From the NCBI GenBank assembly GCA_013396635.1, contig WBMW01003950.1, positions 2,147,308 through 2,211,307 of the forward strand: a stretch of 64,000 nt of DNA, written 5' to 3'. This DNA comes from Penelope pileata. Taxonomy: Eukaryota > Chordata > Aves > Galliformes > Cracidae. Shown here piece by piece: positions 37,601-49,004 of the stretch; the stretch's first letter is position 1, and the number at the start of each line of letters is the position of its first letter. Both the position numbers and the translations under genes were made by a program. Under the pieces are notes generated by a model. That model made no database searches and was not told the origin of the DNA. It saw only the letters and a program-made list of their open reading frames with translations.

Positions 37601-40550
37601 AGGGGACTGACTGCAGTTAGCAGTTGTGTACAAAGCATACTCCTAAATAAATGTAAGTATTAATATATTGTTTAAATGCTATGCTTCTGGTTTGCCCATC
37701 CTGATAATTTCTGAGTGTCAAGCTCAACTTTCAGGAGCCCTCCTCAGAAAAAAAAGATAGTAAAATTATGTGATTCACGATTAAGTCCTGCTTTTAGAAG
37801 AAAGTATTTGTAGCTTCTTTTAAAAGAGAAGATAATTAGTCTTCATTCATATTTGTAGATGCCTTGATCCCCTCATTCTATGTCCTTGAAAGTGGATCTC
37901 CAGCCAAACATTACCTGCTTTAGTAGCCTTCTTCCCTGGGCTTCTCAGTCCTGGAGCTTTCTGGTTCTCCCATTTTTTTAAGGTTCTCTCTGTTGTTACA
38001 TATGCAGAAAAAATCATGTTGCTGATACCAAACAGCACGCTGTTCTCAGGGATGGCTGTTTAACTGCTTAAAATGCAGCAGCCCAAGTTTTCACCATTAC
38101 CATTTTTTTAAACACTTTAAGCAGGTCAGTGCTGTTATTATTTTTGGAACAATTTGGAACACAATGATTTGGATGTTTGTCTTGTTGCTGATTCTTTGAG
38201 TAGTTATAAAGAATGTAAAACCCACATTAAAAACTTGAGCGAAGGAAATGTTGGAAAAGCAAGACTGCGAGGGTAAAAAGCTGAGCAGGTAAGATGAGAG
38301 GCCAGGAAACCGCCTGGTTTGGCAACGCAGTTTGATGGCTGGAAATTTCAAGAGAAGTTAGGAAACTCTCTGGCATCTAGAAGTGCTGTCTGTACGAAAT
38401 ATCTTTGTGTCCTGTTCTCCCACCCTGCGGATGAGTAACCTCTGGTTACGTCAGTGGGCGTTATCCCCATGTCTGGAGGGTAATGTATTGGGCCCATGTA
38501 ACGTAAGTCATGCCTCATTTTCTCTTGAGCTGGAAAGTCATCTGAATTTCCCTTAAATGTTTCACAAGGGAGATGAGAGGGAGGAAGAGAGGCTTAATAT
38601 TCCTTTTCAGTTGCATCACTTGCTCTTTTCACAGTCAAACTGTGGAGTCCAAACCCAGAGCTTGGAATTGTTTAAATGACAACAGAGATATTGCTTAGCT
38701 TCTCAAATATTTTGGCTGCTTACATACTCAGTCAAGCTGCTGTCCTCCCCCCGACAAATGTACTCCTGGGAGAGCAAATGGCAAAGAACATGCACAGCCT
38801 GAAGTAGAGCGTTAGTGCTTTTGGCAGGGAGGTGCCAGCTGTCATTGGAAACAAGTTCTGAATTTGCTCTGAGGATTTTTTTTTAAGAAAAGTGATTCTT
38901 CAGAAAGGTTATAAAAGAAATGAAGCCCAGGGCAGCAATTTGGCAGTGTTTACTAATGGTGTTTATGCCTTTATATTATAGAAAGAAGGCTAGTTGAAAA
39001 AACTACTTCTGACAAAGAGGTTCCTTATTCTATGTAAAAATAGGCACACACAATTTTGGAGAAAGAAAAGTTGTCCCCATTCTTTAGGTTCATGGGCCTT
39101 AAGTGAATGTAATTAAAAAAAGAAAAAAAAAAAAACAGCTTTTGCTTAGAGAACATGAAAGCCTAAACATGTGAAACTTTTATGAGTTAGGAACATGGGA
39201 GCTGTGCTGTAGGAAACTTTCAAGGAAGTTCTGCAGCTTTCTAGTGGAAATCTAGCATAGAGTTATTTCAGATATTTAAAGGGCTGTTCTTTCTTCAAGC
39301 AGATGCTTACTTTGCTCTAAAAAGGAAGAAAGGGAGGGCTGGGAAAGATACAGAGAAATTACTAGTGCAAATGTTAACATTGCAGATCCCAAGGATCTCC
39401 AAAAATGACACAGATAGGGAATAAACTCTATCACTTGCAGGAGCTGTAGCTCTGCCTCATGCCAGGCAGAGGTGGCTGAGCCTCAGCCCTGGCACCTGCG
39501 CACTGACAGGGAAATGTGGGAGGGCTCAGGGACACCTGTTGCCTTGTCACATTGAGTGGCCTTCTTCCAGAGTAGAAGGCTCTGTGTTAGCCTTGACTTT
39601 GTCCTAGTTGTCCTCCAATTTTGCCTGTAGCTTACCTGACCTGGCTCTAGATAAGAATATTTCTCTTTGATTGAATAAAACAGGTCCTTAGCCTGTCCAT
39701 ACTGAAGCCTAATACAATACATCCTTTACTCACAGCTGCTTTTCCAGCATTGCTGCAGCAGTTCAGATTTGATTTTTGGGTAGGGATGATTTGCATGCAA
39801 AGAACAAGTACTTCAAAGTACACGAAGATAAGGGGCTTATGTAAAGCCCAAACAGCCCACAGTCTGCAGGATGACTGCAGTGGCTTTTTCATCCCAGTCA
39901 GAAACCTCAGAGAAGTACTGGAATGAGAGAGCGCTCCAACTGGAACCGCACAAAACAAGTCTTTAATGAAAGCAATTGGAATGGCACTAAATAAAGTGTT
40001 TTAATGGAGCTCCAAAGAGATGTGTAAAAGCTGCTAGTAAAGTCAATTGAAGGCCTGTCACGGTGCCTCCAAATTCCCTTCACAGCCCTCCTGCTGGCAG
40101 CAGTTCAAGTCTCTTTACAGTACATTAGAGTTAAGCGTAACAGTATTATACCAGGCCCTTTGAAAAACTAATAAAAATTTTCTTCCTGTGAGAGAAGCCC
40201 ACTGCTGCTAGGAGAGCAACTGTGTGCCCTTCAGCTTGAGGATCGTTTGTTTCTTCAGATGGGATAAAGGAGAGGTCTTTAATAATTCGCAAAACCATTG
40301 TTAATAGTCGTATTCCCTGTACTGGTCTCCTAGTAGCAAGGGGCATCCATTAAAATATGCTCAAAGCCAGATCGAAACAATACAGTTCCATGCCCTATAG
40401 AAGTCCTTTTTCAAATTGCCTGCAGTGGGTTGGTTATACTGTAGCTTACGCCCTGTAACACCACCTTGCTGGGAGGCTGTGCTCAGAGGTGCTCGTGCAG
40501 AAATCCTCTTTTGCTTGGGCGGTTGTCTCTACCTCTGCAAGGACATGCCC
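22700..40550. other. Long stretch without a recognised gene
   Basis: Apart from minor tracts, I can support no named gene, RNA or complete transposon in these 18 kb. Splice-like candidates and unusual open stretches (26005-26094 minus, 32491-32964 minus, 32603-32704 plus) are given as findings because none can be separated from chance. 28930-29520, 29860-30270 and 36400-37310 are locally richer in G+C than the rest. Confidence 0.45.
34801..34830 (+). repeat. (TTG)n trinucleotide repeat with T tract
   Basis: There are about six TTG units followed by T6. A simple repeat; antisense it encodes glutamine runs that have no coding context. Confidence 0.85.
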
Positions 40551-40566
40551 ACAGGTATAAGTGCAT

Positions 40567-40979
40567 GAGGTGAAGCTCTGCCCCTCCTGGAGTACTGCGT
40601 CCAGGCCTGGGGCCCCCAGCACAAGAAGGATGAGGAGCTGTTGGAGCAGGTCCAGAGGAGGGCCATGAAGATGATCAAGAGGGCTGGAGCACCTCTCATA
40701 TGAAGAAAGGTTGAGGGAGCTGGATTTGATCAGCCTGGAGAAGAGAAGGCTGCAGGAAGACCTCACTGCGGCCTTCCAGTACTTGAAGGGAGCTTACAAG
40801 CAGGAGGGGGGCTGACTTTTTACATGGTCTGGTGGTGGTAGGAGAAAGGGGAATGGCTTTAATCTGGAAGAGGGAAGATTTAGATTAGATGTTAAGAAGA
40901 AATTCTTTACTCAGAGGGAGGTGAGGCACTGGCCCAGAGAGCTGTGGGTGCCCCATCCCTGGAGGCGCTCAAGGCCAGG
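40567..40979 (+). mobile_element. CR1 LINE, ORF2 3' part, cut by an assembly gap
   Basis: The plus-strand copy encodes recognisable CR1 ORF2 C-terminal text: EYCVQAWGPQHKKDEELLEQ then [10 protein letters not shown]. An extra base near 40680 shifts the frame, so the '[20 protein letters not shown]' part follows in another frame. Next come the AFQYLKG segment, a FTWSGGG-like segment and the 3' part ending CTCAAGGCCAGG. There is an internal deletion near 40587: GCCCCTC joins directly to CTGGAGTACTG, lacking the usual ~25 bp between. The copy is non-functional. The expected ~110-bp tail with ATTCTATG repeats is missing because sequence stops at the 13-N gap. Confidence 0.93.
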
Positions 40980-40992
40980 NNNNNNNNNNNNN
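40980..40992. other. Assembly gap, 13 N, inside or at the end of a CR1 copy
   Basis: Thirteen N follow AAGGCCAGG of the CR1. The right side restarts with GAGTCACGGCGAGAGAGGG, which is not CR1. In the copy at 56737-57040, about 110 bp of CR1 follow the same AAGGCCAGG. Confidence 0.97.
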
Positions 40993-40999
40993 GAGTCAC

Positions 41000-43900
41000 G
41001 GCGAGAGAGGGTGGGCGGGAGCGAGGGTACAGAATTCTGCAGACTTCAGCCCAATGAAGTGCAGGGAGAGGAGTCCTTGCTCTCCAGAGATGAGTGAACT
41101 TCTGAGGCGCTGTGGTGGGCTGGACACCTGCAGCACCCCTGCACCAGAATTCCTCTTAGTGGGTGAGCACCTTAAAAACAAGCACTAGATTGCTTCTACT
41201 GAGGGAATTGCCACCCTCCTTTGGCTGTGTGCCCTGGGTCTACACCCACAGGAAGCTTATCCAAGGGGATTTTGCCGAGGTCTACAAAATGACAGAGCAG
41301 CATTAAGCCCTTGTTCTCCCAAGCATTGCAGATCCATCTTCTGTAGCTGCAGAGGTGGTGACCCCAGAACTGGTCTGAATGCAAAAGCTATTAACGGCGC
41401 AGCTCTGAGCTGAGACTGAGTATGCGTGGCTACGTTGTATGTAGGATATGAGGAGATTATTAGTGTGATCAAAAGAGGAAATTTGAACTGACAAAAGGAG
41501 TTGACATAGAGAACAAAAAGTGAAAATCTCAGAATTAGTTAAAATATTCTAGAAAAGGATTTTCTGATTTCATTTTCATTTCATCTGTTCTCTGCATTTC
41601 AATTTGACTCTAAGTCATATTTTATAATGCAACATATTTTACCTGTCATAAAATGTTGATCATTTCCTTCAAAAAATAAGAAGTCATTACTATATTCTGC
41701 TAAAGTTTTTTATTTTTATTTTGTTCCCAGATTAGCATTTTTATTTATTTTTTTAATGGGGAGTCATTCACATGGGAAGATTTCAGGTAGCCCCCTTGAC
41801 AGTCATTTGGAATAGGTACTTCACCAAAAAGCAAGAAAGCCTCATCCTGGTCATCTCAAGTAAGGTCCAAAAAAACCTCCCCTATGCTGTCATCATTGTG
41901 TTTTGTATCTCTCATGTATTTTAGAAGTTTTCTAAGATATGGTTCAGAGGATTTTTAGAGTCATTTTTAAAACCTTCCCTGTAAATCTGTGCTCTGCTTA
42001 AGACCATAAGCATAGCAGCATAGCCTTTGCAGGAAGGCTATTAAACAAGAAATATGAAGATGCTCGTTGTTAGGCCAAGGTAAAAGCGGTGACACTTGGA
42101 TGTGTTCTGAGATGTGGGACGTGAGAAGTAGATGCTGGTCCATAATTACTCTGTCTAATGTCTGACCTGTGTCTGATGGCAGGGGACTGCTGTATGCAAT
42201 TACAGCTAAGAGGCATATCTTCTAATGGGGAAGAAGAGACATCGAGGTGGCCAAAGTGGATTGCCTAAAGCCCTACATGACCACAGAATAACTTTCTCAC
42301 AGACGATGGATTAGCAAGGCTGTGCTCAGAAGGATGAAATAGTATCTATGGTAAATGCATTCATCTCCTGGCTTTTGCTGTTTTAGTCCCAAATTTGTAT
42401 GCACACATAATTCTGTTTAGATCCAGACAGATGGAGAAAACTTTTAGCTGTCATTTTAGTTACATTTTGGACAATCAAAGCATCTCCCTGTGGCCTCTTC
42501 TGCTGCACCCAGCCTTGGATATGGATCACTAGTGACTCATAAAGATACGCTGTGCAATTCTGTATCTTTGTTTTTACTATCTGCCATAACAAGTGACAAA
42601 GATTTGTGCAGATGACTATCAACAGTTGCTGGAAAGAGGAAGAAGGAGAGTGAGTAGCCCCAAAGTATTAATAAAAACAAGCATGTTTCCTGGCAGGCTG
42701 ACTGGGATGGAGCTGCAGGTCTCATTTCCTCTTCTCCGGGCCCATGGCACATAAGCTGGTTAACGAAGCGCACAGCATCGCCATGGCCTCCAAAGGCCTC
42801 TAAGCTCTATGTCCACAGCAGCTCCTCTCGCTAGAAACAGAGGATAAGGAAAGTGAGTTGACATCTGGTGTTTATGTTTGCCATGCTTTGGACGGGGAGC
42901 TGAGGAGGGCCCTGGCCACCCTTTTGCAGTGATGTATGATCGCCATTTAATCAAGTTGTGATGCAAGGGAGAGGTGTGAGGTATCCACACATTTGGAGAA
43001 TGGAAGATTAGTGGGAGAATAATCTTAAGGATCTAAATGTATGTACTTGCCACTGCTGCTCACTGCTTTTGGGCTGCTTTTGCTGGCATATCTGGATATA
43101 TATTTCATTGTGATCTCAAACAGGGTGAGAGGACCTTAAAGCCTGTATGTGTTGAATAAAATGTCCCATAGTAGTGATGCAACAGCTCAGAGAATGCCCC
43201 AGATGACTTTTGTTTGTGTTGATCTCACCATTCAAGGGGACAGCAGGACAGTATTGAGCTAAAAAGTGACATAGGTCCTGGCAGAATAGATCTGAGCTGG
43301 GCTTTGGAGATTGCTCTTTGCCTTTTCGCAGCTCAGATGCAGGACCTTGCCATTCCAGTGCCTGGCATCTGGCGATGGCACGAATGTTGCAGATGAATGC
43401 AAGCATTCCATTACCACTGTGGTCTGCTAGCAAATGCCTGTCAACTGTTCCACTGAAAAATCCTTGTGTTCTGGCAACCATTCTTTTGTGAGAAATGCTT
43501 TTGAGCCTAACAGAATAATTGGATGGGAGGATGTTTCAGATGAACTTGGATTCATTCCATTTGAACTGTAAGTGCAGTGGCTATTCAATGGTCCTATTTT
43601 GAAAATAACTTACTACCTCGCAGCTATTGTACAGACAAGCCCCTACAAGATAAAATACAACAGAAATGAAGGAAAGATTAAGTGGTTCATAGGCTCGGGT
43701 GATTAATAAAGTGAATAGTTTTGTTGTAAAAAAAAAAAGCTATTTGGAAAACTTTCTCGAATGCAACCTTTGACTGTCTGATTCTGGTAAAGTACGTGTG
43801 AGTTATTCTTCCCTTTAATTTTTCCAGCTTCCCTTTCCTCTGTGAAGGCTTGACAGACTAAAGGTTGATGTCCTTCCTGCTTGGCTCTTTTGGCACTGAT

Positions 43901-46900
43901 TTCCCTAATTACTTTGGCCATTCCTAAACAAAAGCCAGGTCTCACAGAAACAAACTCAACTCTCACAAAATAGATTTGACCATTAGCCTCTTCTCTTAAT
44001 GTCTTCTCAACAGAAGGAACAGAGAACTTTGGTCATCCCAAGCACAGAAAAGAAGGAGAAGAAGGTACTTTTAAATGCTATTCTGCTGACAATAAAGAAT
44101 GAAGGAAAAGGGTCTGTTATTACTTCAACAGAGGCTAAATCAGAAATGCCAGGTCAATCTAGTCCTTCTTGCTGCTTAAAAACATTTTCTCCTTATTCAA
44201 AGGCGTGTTTCTTCCCCTAGAAATGCTCTACACCTCTTTTCCTCTCTCTTCTCCCTTTCTTTCTCCCTTCTTTTCCCTTTATCACGAGCCATCAGATAGA
44301 TGTGCATGAGCAGCCACATCAGTTCTCCTGAAATCCCAGTGAGTCCCTGTTCCTGACTGAGTACAACTGCTCAGTCTGGCCCTGCAGCAATACTGAATTA
44401 AACACCTAGAGTTTAAAAGCTTAGTTACCAGTGTGTTTTATGAAAATAATCTGTATGTAGTAAGCATAGTTGAACCTGTAAGTGCCGGAAGGTTAATAAC
44501 ATAATCATTAAAGATAAGATTCATGGGAAGGAAAAGCTTTGTGGGCAACATAAGATTTGAAGTCCATAATAAAAACTACATATGGAGAATGGGAACTTGC
44601 ACTGTAGTGTATATACATTTTCTTAGGATACTTAACAGAGCTTTGGCAAATCGATGAAGCTGACGGACAAAGAATAGCGTCCTTTTGATTGTGAGTTAAG
44701 TCATGCATCCATCTTTCTGAGACCAAGCCTCTGTTCTTTTTTTTTTCTCTGTATAGCTTCCTGCCGTCTCTTTAGTCTTCTCCTAAATTTTCTCCTTTTT
44801 ATGTATATTTCATCTGTGAGTGCATTGCAGGTGCTCTGTGTTTTAACCCGTCCTTGTTTTTTGTGCAAGAACAGGAATTTAATCATCACCTCTCTTAAGG
44901 GAAACAATACTTTCACGGTAGAAACATCTTCTGTTTCTCCAAGAGTCAAACAAATCTTGCAAAAGATAGACTCTCTCCATCCACTTCCTGAAGGGATTTT
45001 ATATCTGAAAGCAGATTTAAAACAACAACAACAAGATATACTGGATTTTCATTAGAGGAAAAAAAAAAAGGGAAAGAAAAAAAGAAAAGTAAAACATGTC
45101 CATGTGTACTTCAAATCAGTAGTGCAGTGGAGTGTGTTGTCCTCCAAAAAAACATCTTAAAGTGAAATACAGAGAGTAAAGGCCAATATAGGGCATGCTG
45201 TCACAACTGACACAAGTCTGTGGATCGTCCACTGAGGTGGCTGCTGCATGTGTTGACTGAGTAGCCATACTTTGTGGGTCTCAGAAACGAATCCTAGTGG
45301 TGCAGTTACTTTCTCTTGTATAAAGCTGAATTAATTGGCACCATTGCAAGTGTAATTCTAGCTATAAGAAAGCAAAATCCAACTTTAAGGATCGGGTTAT
45401 GAGATTTCAGCACCTCCTGGGCTCTTATTTCATGCTGATAATAAGGCCGCACTTCCAAATAGCTTTTCCACATCCCAAAGCACTGTCTGATCTAGTCTAC
45501 AACGTATGACCCCTGTAGCCATCTCGTGTTTTCATCACTGATCCATGACCACTAAATATTAACTGGCAGTTCAGCAGAGAGGATGGTAGGTTTCTTATGG
45601 CTCTTGGCAGTAGTCCTTGAAGCAAATGGGACAGAAAATCCCCTGTACTTTTTTGCCTGATGTGGATCACCTAGAAATATTTAGGTTTCTAGAGAAATGC
45701 CTCTCTGATTTTGATAGTTGAGCATTTTCCTCAGTTAGAAGCCATGTTTTACTGAAGTGGCTATTGTTTCACATCGTTGTATCAGAAACACAGCTGAGAA
45801 ATTCTGCCAGGTGATACACAATTAAAACCATTTGTCTGGCTATTTATCAAGAAGTTGAAAAGAATAAGCGTAGGAAATGACAAATTTATATGTTTAAAAA
45901 TAAATTCAGTATAAAGAATAGGAACAACATATCATGTAATGATCCTACTGTATTGAAGTGAATGCTGGTTGGAAATTCTGTGTGACAGCAGTGAGTACAT
46001 GAATGTTATGAGGAACTAATATTTGGAGCTAGTATCTTATTTCACACATTTCATCATATACTTCTTAAATATACATCTGGGAAGCAGAGCAGTAGAACTG
46101 AGCATTATAGCACTTCATTTAAAGTAAGTTCTGAAGTGGGAAACTTTCTTAATAAATAGCCTACATACTTTCATCTTCCACTATGCTTAAGTACACAAGC
46201 ACTCTGCCACTTTACTTTGTTTTTAGATTATTTTGATGTGTGCCTTAGCGCTTACATAACTCATTTTTTAGAATCCCATCTCATTGCTGTCTGCACTGAG
46301 AGCGACTCTTGGTTGTTTTCCTGTACCAAACCTACTCTAGAAGAAATAATGTGATGTGGGAAGATGAGAAACAGTCAGCGTAAGCATCCCCTGGTCTCTG
46401 TGTAATGTACTTGGAGAGAAATGAGGAAAATAAATGTCTGCTAAGGTACAGTATGAAGAACTGAGCAAGGCTAGAAAGCTGGGAATCGGTATAAAAATAA
46501 AAAAAACAACATCGATTTTAAATGCATTAAAAATATGTACTCCTTAATATAGCATATAATCAACTCATGGGATTTTCTGTCACAGGATGTTACCGAGGCA
46601 AATAGTTGGCAAGATTCGAGGGAAAAAAAAAAAAAAAAGAAAGATTTGTATAAACAGTCGTAGCACTTGAAGCTTTATTAGTTAGACCAAAGAATTATAA
46701 GGGTTGTGGCAAGTCTTTCTCTTCAGGGCATGAGTAGAGAAGAAAGGATTTTCTGCTTCATTGTGTAGCATAGATTATAGAGTTAGCCAGAGGCACAGAA
46801 TGTGATGTAGTCCAAAGACCCAGTCCTCTGAAGCACCAGCAGAGATCGATGCCACAAACCAGACGGGGAATTGGTTGGGCTAGTTGCTTGCTGAGGTATG

Positions 46901-48540
46901 TCACTCCCTGTTTTCCTCTTACAAGTGGCTTTGTTACAGGCAGTGATGGGGTGGATTGAAAGTGGAGGGTCTGATGGTAGAACACCCAGAATTTCAGAGA
47001 TTTCCTGTCATTCCATGTTTTTAAATTGATTGCAGTGTTTACTGGGTATCTTTTGTTGATTGTTAGTGACAATCTCAATAGCTGGTAGGCAACTACTAGC
47101 TAATAGCAAGTGAGCTGGGTGAAGATGATCTGCTGCGAGCATGACATGAACCTAAATTCTCTGTGGTCCTGCTTTGATGTAATTTTCCAGATTGGATAGA
47201 ATTCCAAATTTCTGAGCAGAATCTAGCTGGAGTAAATTCATTCTTTTTCTCCTTGACTCACTGAAGATGGATTGAATGACTTTCACAGGCATGTAGAGCA
47301 TTCTGCATTTCTTGCCCTTCCTCCAAATCACACCGCAGCATTAGTGATCTCTGAGAGCGCTTGTCAGTTCTAGGCAGTGAGATATGGAAAAGTGATGCCT
47401 GACCTGCATGGGTCGGTCTAGGCAGAAGAGCTGCATCAAATGGTGCCAAAAAAGCATGTGCTAAGAACTCTTGCTAAGAGGCCTAGCCTGAATACAGCAC
47501 CGTCCTTACAAAGCATTCCAGGTAAGCCAGTATCTCCACATTGCACTCGCTGTACACACAAACTGGTTCATGGCAGCAGGGTATCTCTGTATCCCTGCCT
47601 ACTGTGGGGCAGATTGGAAGTGAGAGTAGCTGCATTTAAGTCCAGGTTGCATTTTCACATGGATGAAAATACTGTTGTCCATAGCTCACATTTATAGCAC
47701 GTAGGAGGAAGACTGATGAAATCTTTTTTTTCACGGTAGTAAACTGGACTAGAAATAAAAGCTGTGGCTGGATCATGAGCAGTCTGAATTTTCCAAGGTG
47801 TTTCCTAGATTAGGCAACTCTTCACAGCTAGAGACCTTGAACTGAGAGGGACTAATGTTCCTGTGGTATATTGCTTTAAGTATAACTCATAGATTTATGG
47901 GGAGCTCGAAGTAGTCTCCAGAAAGCCACGCATTAACAACCTGATGATGAAATTGAACATTTTTGGTAGCAGAGTGTTCAGACCAGACCAGCTCACTTCA
48001 GATGCATTTATATTGCATTTCTTCATTTGAAAAAAGCAGAAACACGAGGCTGACAAAGTAATGGAGATGAACTGTTTGGAAGTGTCTGTGACCTGTGGTG
48101 CACATGAACAAGGATGGCCAGGTTGTAGCTTCATGTAGTTACATGTCTTTATGGACTGTTTTTGTCTTAAAATAATAGTCATGTACCAAAGGCTGGTTTG
48201 GCAGTACCGTGCCAAATGAATGCAAATGAAACTTAGGTTAGTTGTGAGCAGAACTGAACAGGAGAGTCTTAGTGTGTTTGTCTGTAGGATGGAAACTGGA
48301 TTTCGCTGCCTCACCATCTTGTCTCCATCACTTCTTCAAACCTAACTTGGAGTTGTTGGGAAACAGGGATGATCCATTCTCTCGTTACTTACTTAGTTCA
48401 CTATAAATTCAGACTTATGAAGAATTAGAGGATTAGACCTAAATATAAGCTCATATTTAGGCTGGAGCACAGCTTTCCTTTGTTCCTCTTTGTACACAGA
48501 GCTGAGCTTGCAAGGTGCTGTGAGAAGATCTGAGATAACA
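41000..48540. other. Stretch without a recognised gene
   Basis: AT-rich unique sequence. Poly-A runs occur at 45058-45070 and 46623-46638. A plus-strand open segment ending in a stop near 45053 has a plausible upstream acceptor (see findings) but no recognisable homology. No repeats of note otherwise. Confidence 0.45.
46623..46638 (+). repeat. (A)16 homopolymer
   Basis: This is an uninterrupted A16 followed by GAAAG. No retrocopy body is seen upstream. Confidence 0.85.
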
Positions 48541-48556
48541 TGCTTGTCTCCTCCAG

Positions 48557-48651
48557 CGTGGTTACCTACTTCTGGAAGAAGAACTGAATTAATTGAATAT
48601 TTCAAGAATTGCTTAACTGAATATTTAAAGCTGCTTCTCAGGATCCTTAAG
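48557..48651 (+). other. Candidate 95-bp exon (unidentified)
   Basis: The segment lies between a good acceptor (CTTGTCTCCTCCAG) and a good donor (CTTAAG followed by GTGAGA). Only one frame is open: after two bases completing a codon it gives 31 codons beginning WLPTSGRRTELIEYF and ending LLLRILK, ending in phase 0. The composition is protein-like (amphipathic, Leu/Arg/Glu), but I recognise no family and no neighbouring exon joins it in a matching phase. By chance a 64-kb window will hold several such decoys, so this is only a candidate. Confidence 0.22.
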
Positions 48652-48986
48652 GTGAGAATTGTGTCAGCCACTCCTGATAACAGAGAGCCTTAAGCCTGGT
48701 GGATGGGGAGATAGCTGTCGAGGTGCGGTTAAAAGTCATCTCTTCAAACTGCAAGTATAATCTGCTGCAGAGGTGTGGAAATGCAAGCATAAATCATTCC
48801 TGCTATTTCTTTTCTCAGAGGAGCATGAGTGCTGCACAAAAAACAATGAACATACTTGTAACTGAATGATTTTATGTGTTCTCTCATCTATGTTCACAGT
48901 ACATTGTGCATGTAACACTATACAAATTTCTATATAACTGTTTATTAGAAACCCACATCTTTGGAGAACTGGTATTATTTCACTGT

Positions 48987-49004
48987 AATGTACTGCAGTA
49001 CATT
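48987..49004. repeat. Perfect 18-bp palindrome
   Basis: AATGTACTGCAGTACATT equals its reverse complement. A related half-site, GTACATTG, occurs about 100 bp upstream (48899-48906). No element boundary or gene is adjacent. Confidence 0.85.

Noticed and set aside
39638..39722. Minus-strand exon ending GGTCAG with donor GTAAGC
   Set aside because: The donor is good, but the only upstream acceptor after the in-frame TAA is AAAG with no pyrimidine tract.
43116..43481. 121-codon minus-strand open frame
   Set aside because: Cys/His-containing but without spacing that fits any zinc-binding pattern; no splice support.
46623..46638. Poly-A as the tail of a processed pseudogene
   Set aside because: No coding body, polyadenylation signal at the right spacing or target-site duplication is visible.
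47895..48317. 140-codon minus-strand open frame
   Set aside because: Mixed composition without motif. The internal TTTTTTCAAATG is not an AG acceptor.
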